Assembly (NCBI GenBank): GCA_020200995.1
Contig: JAIVHQ010000004.1
Span: 1,189 to 25,563, forward strand
Reading direction: 5' to 3'
Source of the DNA: Flavobacteriales bacterium
GTDB taxonomy: Bacteria; Bacteroidota; Bacteroidia; Flavobacteriales_D; Cryomorphaceae
DNA length: 24,375 nt
Below, piece by piece: positions 16,087-23,087 of the stretch (position 1 is the stretch's first letter; the number at the start of each line of letters is the position of its first letter). The notes beneath the pieces are model-generated. The model saw nothing but the letters and a program-made list of their open reading frames with translations. It had not been told where the DNA came from and made no database searches. The position numbers were made by a program, and so were the translations under genes.

Positions 16087-16679
16087 CTATTTGCAGCCTT
16101 CGGCAAAGTCGTGGAGCCGCTTGTTCATCTTACGAACGGCCACTGAAGGCTGACGCCGAAAGATCAAATCGTCGTAAGTGCGTACGAAATGCGGGAAAGG
16201 GGAAAACAGGTCAGCAAAGGTGTTGCTCATGATATGAAAGGCGCTGAAAGTTCCTATACCTTTTTGGGGACTGTCATGAATCTCAACCATCCAATTCCCA
16301 CCATCATCTATATATCGAAGCTCAAAGGTGTCTTCGCTGCGTCCCGACAGGGTTCCGAATTCGGCCGTCAGGAAGTTACCTTCGGGAAACCTGATGTCGG
16401 TATCGCGCTCAAGTTTTTCTCCCAAAAAAATAATGTTCTCCCTGTTGATACTTTTTACGGCTGTGCTTGATTCCGCCTCAAAAAGCGCGAATATATGCGC
16501 ACCAGCAGGGCTCCGTTTTTAAGGTGACAGATTTGCTTTTCTGCAAGGTATTGCGCTGTTTCTCGAGAGTTCAAGGTTCCCCGCTCATCTACAGTGTCAA
16601 TGGGGTTGGACGGCGTGGCAGCCATCGCGCAGTCGGGGGCGGGGAGCATCAGGGCAAGCAGAAGAGCGGTGTGGAGCAT
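16087..16679 (-). pseudogene. Frameshifted gene for a secreted protein of unknown function
   Basis: Two minus-strand frames join into one plausible protein of about 196 residues. The first, from the ATG at 16679, has a signal peptide (MLHTALLLALMLPAPDCAMA) and runs to CHLKNGALLVRI before leaving the sensible frame and stopping at 16455. The second continues as FALFEAESSTAVKSINREN, then GEKLERDTDIRFPEGNFL, and ends with FPHFVRTYDDLIFRRQPS and EGCK at 16087. The frame changes at a short AT repeat (16491-16496); removing one AT unit restores a continuous reading. From memory, Bacteroidota have uncharacterised secreted proteins with an NG-x-LLVRL start and a VRTY-x-x-L-x-FRR end that this resembles. 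It could be a real inactivation, a slippage-controlled gene or a sequencing error. Confidence 0.65.
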
Positions 16680-16766
16680 GGCGGATTTTTGCACCAATAT
16701 AGGAAAACTCCTCCGTTGAGTAAGGGCACTTAAAACATGGAATGTCTCCACTGCCGGGCCGAGGCA

Positions 16767-17168
16767 CTAGTCTTTTCCACTTTCGGATTTAGAGACCACG
16801 GCAAATTTTATCAATGTCTCCAAAGGCACGAATCTCAATGTGCCCTCATGGGTGGCTTCGAGTACCACTTTGGGAGCCACATTGGCATCCATGGCTTCTT
16901 TCCATCGCGAAGCACACAGGCACCATTTATCTCCCGGCTTGAGGCCGGGAAAGCGGTATGCGGGCAAAGGTGTCATGAGATCGTTGCCACGCTCTTTTGA
17001 AAATTTCAAAAACTCTTCAGTGACCACGGCGCAAACTGTGTGGGTGCCGAAGTCAGACTCGCCCGTACTACAGCACCCGTCGCGGAAGTATCCGGTCATG
17101 GGGTCGGTGCTGCAGGTCATGAGTTTTTCACCAAAAACATTTTTATCAAGTACTTTATCAAATTCCAT
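16767..17168 (-). CDS. DUF2237 family protein
   Basis: The 133-residue protein matches DUF2237 over nearly its whole length: NVFGEKLMTCSTDPMTGYFR, DGCC, THTVCAVVTEEFLKFSKERGNDL, YRFPGLKPGDKWCLCASRW and VVLEATHEGTLRFVPLE. It holds six cysteines (19, 32, 33, 46, 83, 85), several in close pairs. The function is unknown. It lies directly downstream of the FrnE-like thiol oxidoreductase gene. The ATG at 17168 gives the usual family start. An in-frame ATG at 17213, only 5 bases from the upstream stop, would add 15 mostly hydrophobic residues (TNFFGLIFILYILP) and cannot be excluded. Confidence 0.85.
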   Translation of the reverse strand: MEFDKVLDKNVFGEKLMTCSTDPMTGYFRDGCCSTGESDFGTHTVCAVVTEEFLKFSKERGNDLMTPLPAYRFPGLKPGDKWCLCASRWKEAMDANVAPKVVLEATHEGTLRFVPLETLIKFAVVSKSESGKD

Positions 17169-17218
17169 GGGGAGGATATAAAGAATAAATATTAGTCCGA
17201 AAAAGTTAGTCATGTCTT

Positions 17219-18025
17219 TTAATCACAGTTTCCTTCGGGTTTGCACGATGCCGCTTCTGTCTGCGACACAGGTGCCGCCTCTTTTTCGCTGAATGCCTGT
17301 TCTACAGCTTGCAGCATGGTGGCGACGGGCTGTGCTCCGGAGAGGGCATATTTTCTGTCGATCACAAAATACGGAACGCCCGAAATGCCCATACTTCGGG
17401 CTTCAGCCACATCGCGATTTACCGCTTCCGCAAATGCGGGATCGCCCAGGGCCGCGCGGATGTCCTCCGACTTGAGCCCTGCTTCAGTACCAATTTGTAC
17501 CAAAGTTTCGGCATCGGCGGGGTTTGCGCCTTCTTCAAAATAGGCTTGGAATAACCTCAGTTTGACATCATCACCGAGGTCCGAGCATTTTGCAAGCTGA
17601 AGCATTTTGTGGGCCTCGAACGTAGTCACGGGCTTCACTTCATCAAAATTTACCGAAAGGCCTGCCTTCGCGGCCATGGCATTCACACCTTCTGTCATTT
17701 GCATCACTTGCTCAAGGGGCATGCCTTTTCTCTCGGCCAGTGATGAATACAGATCGCGGTCAGTAGAGGAGGGGAGGGTCGGATCGAGGATGAAACTCTT
17801 CCACTCAACTTCAACCGCATCGCCGTGCTCAAACTTTTCAAGCGCCTTCATGAGGTGGGCGCGGCCAATGTAGCAAAAAGGACAGGCGACATCACTCCAG
17901 ATTTCTATTTTTAAGACAGGTTTCATAGTTATTTCTTGTTGTGCGCACATCTTAGCAGGCAAGGCCCACATGGCTGCCGTAGCAATCCATGCGGTGATAA
18001 ATACCTTTGCGCCATGTGTGCGCAT
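17219..18025 (-). CDS. DsbA family (FrnE-like) oxidoreductase with apparent signal peptide
   Basis: This 268-residue protein carries the thioredoxin-fold active site DVACPFCYIG (Cys48, Cys51), the inserted helical domain of the DsbA/FrnE group, and the cis-Pro loop SGVPYF (Pro218) followed by VIDRKYALSGAQP, a FrnE hallmark. FrnE-like proteins usually start right before the first strand, here M-KPVLKIEIWSD (ATG at 17926) and are cytoplasmic. In this gene the frame continues upstream to an ATG at 18025 preceded by an A-rich stretch, adding a signal-like segment (KVFITAWIATAAMWALPA, then KMCAQQ). Export is therefore likely but not proven. The C-terminus adds a second Cys pair (CKPEGNC, 261/267). 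Downstream by 50 bases is the DUF2237 gene. Confidence 0.85.
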   Translation of the reverse strand: MRTHGAKVFITAWIATAAMWALPAKMCAQQEITMKPVLKIEIWSDVACPFCYIGRAHLMKALEKFEHGDAVEVEWKSFILDPTLPSSTDRDLYSSLAERKGMPLEQVMQMTEGVNAMAAKAGLSVNFDEVKPVTTFEAHKMLQLAKCSDLGDDVKLRLFQAYFEEGANPADAETLVQIGTEAGLKSEDIRAALGDPAFAEAVNRDVAEARSMGISGVPYFVIDRKYALSGAQPVATMLQAVEQAFSEKEAAPVSQTEAASCKPEGNCD

Positions 18026-18135
18026 CTTTTTCTTAATTCTTTTCAAGTAGTCAACAAGGCTCTACGCCCAAAGTTTTCATCAAGCCGCTCTACAATCAGC
18101 CAAACTGAGATTTTTCGTGCAGCTCATGCGTGAGG

Positions 18136-20541
18136 TTACTGTTTCACAAGTTTCTTTACTCCTCGCTCACCGCTGTTGAAAGTTACTTCGACCAGATACA
18201 CTCCATCACTCAGGCCTGACACGTCGAGGGTTCCATTGGCTTGCAAGGGTCCTTTCCGGAAAACGAGTTTGCCGCGAAGGTCATACACGGCAATCTGCGC
18301 CGTCTCTTGCTTGCCGCGCCAATCAATCATAACCTCGCTTGCCGTGGGGTTGGGAAACAGGTTGATTTCTACGTTCAGCAACTCGTTGCGCACTGAAGCG
18401 GCGAAGTCGAGGTTTATATTATCGATGAGCAAGTTGTTTCCCCTGTGGTTTTTACCTGTGAAAATCGGGAAGAAACCTTGGTCTAAATCTGCTCCTTCGA
18501 GTTCGTCCAAAGAAAATGTAATGCTTGCGGATGACCAATCATCTGCCGATTCAGGTAAGGCATTGGGCGCATGTATATCATTGGTGTAGAGATCTTCGCC
18601 ACCTTGTCGCCACAACTCGAGTTGAGCTTCGCTACAATTGTAGCCGATCCCCACGGTCAGGGTGTCAAAGTTGTTCGGGTTGTTGGTCCGTCGTCGATAG
18701 AAGTAATCAAAACTCAGGGTGAAAGTTCCCGAGTTGGCATTGAGCGAAGGACCGATCAGCAAGTCTTCCTGTCCTTCAGAGGGACTGTAATTGAAAAACG
18801 ACATCCACGCAGCCAAACCCGTGGTTCCGTCCGCTTGAATTACAGCGGCTGTGTCCCAGGTGATGTCCAAATCATCGTCGAACACCGTCCACAATTCAGG
18901 TTCAAAACCGGTTTCAAAATCTTCGAAGATAAAATCGAGATCGGCCTGTGGTTCGGGGAGCTGTAGCCACCGTTTCACTCCATTGTTATTGAAGGTGTCG
19001 TACTCGTCTTCTATGGGGATAATGTAAGCGTGCAATTCATTGATCCCTGCTCCGGCTGTGGTGACGGGCGGCAGGGTTAGTTGGGTATCAGTGCCCGGTG
19101 CCGTGGTGAAGGCCGGGTCTTCATAGGTCATCAGCTCTCCTCCATTGATGCGGTATTCGACGGTGATGCCCGTGATGCCTTCATTTCCGCTGTTTCTCAC
19201 AGTGATTACAGGAGATACTTCTGCCGCAGCTGCCGAGGAGCACCTCCACGGGGCGGCGGGAGCGTCGATGGTTAGTATTTCGATATCGAAATTGTTGACG
19301 GCAGGGGGCACAGGGTCATAGGTTTCGGAAAGGTAATCAAAGGCCGCCTTGACGTTGATCAACCCCATTCCAAACGTATTGTCTTCGCCGGGTTCACCCA
19401 TATCAGTGGCCGAATGGTACAGCGCCAGCAGAATATCCTCACCGCTCAAAAAGGGAAAGGCTTCTTTCAATAAAATCGCAGCTCCGCTCACATGGGGTGA
19501 TGCCATGGAGGTTCCGCTGAATTCGGAATAATCGTCATTGCCCACCGACGAGCGAACATTCACCCCCGGGGCCGATACTTCAGGTTTGATCAGCAAGCTG
19601 CCATCTGCATCACAGAGGCTCGGGCCGCGGCTTGAGAAGTTGGCAATGGGATAGTCGGGTTCTGTCGCATTTCCATCGAGCGCACCCACGGAAAAAGAGT
19701 TTACAAGACCCATATTCGTGTTGTTGGGCACCCCGATGGTGGTGTCGCCCGGGCCTGCATTTCCCGCTGAAAATATGCTCGCAATTCCCGCCGCTTCAAC
19801 GGCTTCAAAAGTTGAAATTACCAAGGGAGCGCAAGCCGGATTTACATCGCTCGGGGTGCGGCCCCAGGAGTTGTTGATTACATCGGGTACATCATCGGAT
19901 GTGTTGTCGTCCCCGTCGGGATTCATGGCCCACTCAAAGCCATTCATTACATCTGACAGGGGTTTCGGTGTTTGCCCCGTCCCCACGGTGGGGTCGGTGG
20001 CGATGAAATAAGCCTTGAAGCCCACACCGATAGTGTCGGCGGTGGCGGTGTCGAGGCCCAGCATGGTGCCGCTCACGTGCGTGCCGTGGCTGCTTGCTTT
20101 GTCGGTCGGCACTTCGCTGTCGAAGGGGAACCAGGTCTTGTTCAATGGCATTCTATTCGGCAGGAATCGGTTGGTCAGGGCAGGGTGGTCGGGCCAAACG
20201 CCGGTGTCGAAGGTCATGGCCATCACACCGAGTCCGGTATATCCCAAGGCCCACAGTTCGGGGGCGCCGATCACAGTCAGGCCCACTTCTCTGTTGCCAT
20301 CACCGTCTGCCCTTGCTCCGGCCGGCGGGGCGTTGCCACGTATGTGATCAACCTCGCCTACCATGGGTGCATCAAAACTGATGTAAGCCACAGCCTCCAT
20401 TGATGCGAGCATCTCGATCATCGCCGTGTTTGCCGAAAGGCTCAGGCTGTTGGTGATCCAAAATTGGCGAAGGTCGCTGTGTGGAAGCCCGCTGCTTTCG
20501 ATGGCTTCGATCACGGCTGGTTGGGTTGCCGCCGCTTTTGC
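18136..20541 (-). repeat. Paralogous subtilase unit 2 (C-terminal half of the fusion)
   Basis: Residues 828-1628 repeat the domain order of residues 1-827 with a period close to 800 residues: the catalytic Asp and His are exactly 800 residues apart, the Ser 799. The unit lacks its own signal peptide and the first half of a prodomain. Long blocks are shared (DYPIANFSSRGPSLCD, SLLIKPEVSAPGV, GEDILLALYHSA). Confidence 0.9.
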
Positions 20542-23022
20542 CACGAATTTGGCAACTGATCTTACTGCGTCGTTCTGTCCCGCCTCCACGAGATATATTC
20601 CCGGATTCAAACTGCCGATTTGTATCGTATATGGCAGAGATGTCGCTTGTTCCTGAAGCACCTTTCGCCCACTTACGTCGTAGACCGAAATCAGCGCGGG
20701 TGATTGGTTTCCGTCAAAGTCCAACCTCACTTCCCCATGGGCAGGGTTGGGGTAAAGGGTCATCTGCCTTGGACTTTCCTCGCTTACAGTCGACAAGGTT
20801 CCGTCCAGCATGATATTATCGATCATTAGGTTATTTCCGCGGCGATTCATGGAAGTAAATGTGACATACATGCCTTGCCCGGGATCGATATCGGGCAGGT
20901 CAGCGATGCTAAAGTTGACCGCATTTGTCTGCCAATCAGCCACTGATTCGGGTACAGAATTGGGCTGGTGTACATCGTTTGTGTAGAGGTTTTCTCCTCC
21001 TTTCCGGAAAATCTCATGCTCCCGATCGCCACAATTGTACACAATGCTCACGGCCAGTGAGTCGAAGTTGTTGGGATTATTGGTTCTCCTGCGGTAAAAG
21101 TGATCAAACCGAAGGGTGTAGTTACCGTGTATCACCGGTATCCATGGCCCTACCAGTCGGTCTTCCTGACCTGAGGCAGGTGAGTAATCAGAGAAGCCCA
21201 CCTTCGCCACTCGGCCGAAGTTGCCGTTGGATTGGATCACTTCATCCTCTCCCCATGTTACATCTATATCAGGATTGTCGATGGTCCAGAGCAAAGGGCT
21301 AATGCCCATGGTAAATCCTTCAGCCAGGCTATTGAAACCGGGGACAGGCTGGGGGAGCTGTGTCCATCTTTTCACTGCATTGTTGTTGAACTTATCGTAC
21401 TCGCCTTCAGCAGGAGTGATGACGGCATGAAGCTCTGTAAATCCCTGTGAAGAAAAAGTGATGGGATTCATGACAAACTGCGTGGTATCGCCGGGGGCGA
21501 GAAAAAATAAGGTGTCTGAAAAAGTGGTGGCCGAGCCGCCGTTTACCCTGTAACGCACCACGATGCCCTCGGCGGGGATGATGCCTTTGTTCACCACTGT
21601 TATTTCGGGGGTGACAGTGGTGGGATCATTTGCGCTGCAACGCAAGCTGAAATCGGGGGCATCAATTGAGAGCAGTTGGATATCAAAATCATTGGACGCC
21701 GGTGGCACAGGGTCGTGGTTTTCCGAAAGGTAGTCGAATGCGTTTTTCACATTGATCATGCCCATGCCGTAGTCGTTGTCTTCACCCGGCTCACCCTGAT
21801 CGACGGCGGAGTAGTACAAAGCCTGAAGAATGTCCTCGCCCGTCAGGTAGGGAAAGGCCTCCTTGAGCAGCAATACGGCTCCGCTCACATGGGGTGCAGC
21901 CATGGAGGTGCCGCTGTTATTTTGGTAACCGTCGTTGCCAACGGAAGAGCGTACACCCACCCCGGGGGCCGAAACTTCAGGTTTGATCAACAGACTTCCC
22001 GTCACGTCGCAGAGACTCGGTCCGCGGCTTGAAAAATTCGCGATCGGATAGTCGGGTCCGCCGCCGTTGGCATCAGCAGCACCCACGGCAAAGACGTTGA
22101 CCACATCGACGCTCGTATTGCTCGGTCGGCTCACAGTGGAGGAATCGGGGCCGTTGTTGCCCGCGCTGTGAACATTTGCAATACCCGACGCTTCAATAGC
22201 CGAAAATACTGCAGCGATCACTGCCGAGCAATCGGGGTTGCTGCCGCTTGCCCCTCCGCCCCAGGAATTGTTGATCACATCGGGCACATCGTCAGAAGTT
22301 GTGATGTCGCCATCGGGGTTCATGGCCCACTGATAGGCATTGAGGATGTCGCTGAAGCCGTATTGCGATGTTTGTCCGAAGTCGCGAATGGCGTCATTGG
22401 CGATAATGGAAGCGCCGAAAGCCACACCGATAGTGTCGGCAGTGGCCGGGTCGAGGCCCGCGATGGTGCCCGTCACATGTGTGCCGTGGCTGCTGCCTTT
22501 ATCGATGGGTACATCGCTGTAATACGGACTCCATGTTTGGTTCAGGGGCATGAAGTTGGCAAGAAAACGCTCGGCAAGGGCAGGGTGATCAGGCATTACA
22601 CCCGTATCGTATGTCATTCCGATGCGCCCGTGGCCCGTGTAGCCCATCGCCCACATTTCGGGAGCTCCGATGGCCGCAAGTCCCGGTTCTATTCCGCCCA
22701 CGGAACGAACATTGGCGGGTTCCGCTTTCACCGGGGGATTCAATTCCGTGTATGAAACGTCAGCCATGATGTAAGCTTGCAAGGCTGAAATCACGCGTGC
22801 TCCACGCCTGTTTAAGGGCAAGCCCTCGGCGTTCATTTCCGCCTTAAGCGCTGCCGCATCCACTGCGTCGCTAAGCAACACCACCACGGGAATCATTTCC
22901 GACCCTTCAGCCGCTGCCATTTGGTCGAGCACATCCTGCTCAATATACGCGTGCTGCGCAGAAACTGACAGGATACAAAAGGATGAGAAAGGTAATATCA
23001 GCCACTTCCAACTCCACTTCAT
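18136..23022 (-). CDS. Double subtilisin-like (S8) protease with internal and terminal T9SS sorting domains
   Basis: One uninterrupted frame encodes 1628 residues. In order: signal peptide (1-22, ending SVSA); N-terminal half of an S8 prodomain (~41-82); S8 domain 1 (~112-434) with Asp139, His179, oxyanion Asn289 and Ser373 (SGTSMAAPH); a CARDB-like beta-sandwich (~445-555); a jelly-roll-like domain (~565-745, with FYRRRTNNPNNFD); a complete type A T9SS domain (753-827, TLYPNPAHGEVRL, YDVSGRKV, GIYLVEA); the C-terminal half of a prodomain (828-890); S8 domain 2 (~915-1232) with Asp939, His979, Asn1088 and Ser1172; the same two accessory domains; and a terminal type A T9SS domain (1552-1628). 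Both triads are intact. The expected role is a secreted or surface protease. A second sorting signal inside the chain is unusual, and the layout looks like the fusion of two tandem paralogues. Confidence 0.9.
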   Translation of the reverse strand: MKWSWKWLILPFSSFCILSVSAQHAYIEQDVLDQMAAAEGSEMIPVVVLLSDAVDAAALKAEMNAEGLPLNRRGARVISALQAYIMADVSYTELNPPVKAEPANVRSVGGIEPGLAAIGAPEMWAMGYTGHGRIGMTYDTGVMPDHPALAERFLANFMPLNQTWSPYYSDVPIDKGSSHGTHVTGTIAGLDPATADTIGVAFGASIIANDAIRDFGQTSQYGFSDILNAYQWAMNPDGDITTSDDVPDVINNSWGGGASGSNPDCSAVIAAVFSAIEASGIANVHSAGNNGPDSSTVSRPSNTSVDVVNVFAVGAADANGGGPDYPIANFSSRGPSLCDVTGSLLIKPEVSAPGVGVRSSVGNDGYQNNSGTSMAAPHVSGAVLLLKEAFPYLTGEDILQALYYSAVDQGEPGEDNDYGMGMINVKNAFDYLSENHDPVPPASNDFDIQLLSIDAPDFSLRCSANDPTTVTPEITVVNKGIIPAEGIVVRYRVNGGSATTFSDTLFFLAPGDTTQFVMNPITFSSQGFTELHAVITPAEGEYDKFNNNAVKRWTQLPQPVPGFNSLAEGFTMGISPLLWTIDNPDIDVTWGEDEVIQSNGNFGRVAKVGFSDYSPASGQEDRLVGPWIPVIHGNYTLRFDHFYRRRTNNPNNFDSLAVSIVYNCGDREHEIFRKGGENLYTNDVHQPNSVPESVADWQTNAVNFSIADLPDIDPGQGMYVTFTSMNRRGNNLMIDNIMLDGTLSTVSEESPRQMTLYPNPAHGEVRLDFDGNQSPALISVYDVSGRKVLQEQATSLPYTIQIGSLNPGIYLVEAGQNDAVRSVAKFVAKAAATQPAVIEAIESSGLPHSDLRQFWITNSLSLSANTAMIEMLASMEAVAYISFDAPMVGEVDHIRGNAPPAGARADGDGNREVGLTVIGAPELWALGYTGLGVMAMTFDTGVWPDHPALTNRFLPNRMPLNKTWFPFDSEVPTDKASSHGTHVSGTMLGLDTATADTIGVGFKAYFIATDPTVGTGQTPKPLSDVMNGFEWAMNPDGDDNTSDDVPDVINNSWGRTPSDVNPACAPLVISTFEAVEAAGIASIFSAGNAGPGDTTIGVPNNTNMGLVNSFSVGALDGNATEPDYPIANFSSRGPSLCDADGSLLIKPEVSAPGVNVRSSVGNDDYSEFSGTSMASPHVSGAAILLKEAFPFLSGEDILLALYHSATDMGEPGEDNTFGMGLINVKAAFDYLSETYDPVPPAVNNFDIEILTIDAPAAPWRCSSAAAAEVSPVITVRNSGNEGITGITVEYRINGGELMTYEDPAFTTAPGTDTQLTLPPVTTAGAGINELHAYIIPIEDEYDTFNNNGVKRWLQLPEPQADLDFIFEDFETGFEPELWTVFDDDLDITWDTAAVIQADGTTGLAAWMSFFNYSPSEGQEDLLIGPSLNANSGTFTLSFDYFYRRRTNNPNNFDTLTVGIGYNCSEAQLELWRQGGEDLYTNDIHAPNALPESADDWSSASITFSLDELEGADLDQGFFPIFTGKNHRGNNLLIDNINLDFAASVRNELLNVEINLFPNPTASEVMIDWRGKQETAQIAVYDLRGKLVFRKGPLQANGTLDVSGLSDGVYLVEVTFNSGERGVKKLVKQ
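20542..20766 (-). other. Internal type A T9SS C-terminal-domain sequence
   Basis: Residues 753-827 align with the terminal sorting domain (residues 1552-1628) along their full length: YPNPAHGEVRLDF against FPNPTASEVMIDW, ISVYDVSGRKVL against IAVYDLRGKLVF, and GIYLVEA against GVYLVEV. It is complete to its last strand (SVAKFV against GVKKLVKQ), after which the chain continues rather than stopping. Confidence 0.88.
20542..23022 (-). repeat. Paralogous subtilase unit 1 (N-terminal half of the fusion)
   Basis: This half carries the signal peptide, the first half of a prodomain, S8 domain 1, the two accessory beta domains and a T9SS domain. Relative to unit 2 it lacks about 50 residues of prodomain: LNRRGARVISALQ runs directly into AYIMADVSY. 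Confidence 0.88.
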
Positions 23023-23047
23023 AATCTTTTCTATTGATGAATAGCGG

Positions 23048-23055
23048 TAAAAATA
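23048..23055 (-). promoter_or_regulatory. Weak candidate -7 box (TATTTTTA) before the double protease gene
   Basis: On the minus strand TATTTTTA fits TAnnTTTG at all but the last position and ends 25 bases before the ATG at 23022, in the 65-base gap behind the upstream protease gene. No well-spaced -33 box is present. Confidence 0.3.
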
Positions 23056-23087
23056 GGATTAATAGATATTCAAGAGTCGAGCGACGC

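Noticed and set aside
18069..18076. AAACTTTG box upstream of the FrnE-like gene on the minus strand
   Set aside because: One mismatch to TAnnTTTG, and the nearest TTTG is 24 bases upstream, outside the usual spacing; noted as possible but not listed.
20542..20766. Possibility that the internal T9SS domain marks two genes with a missed stop codon
   Set aside because: The frame is continuous with no stop between 23022 and 18136, and no signal peptide or start-like sequence follows the internal domain; an assembly error remains possible and is stated in the finding.
22168..22755. Plus-strand open frame of 195 codons inside the double protease gene
   Set aside because: It is antisense to the conserved S8 domain; the open frame follows from the codon composition of the real gene.
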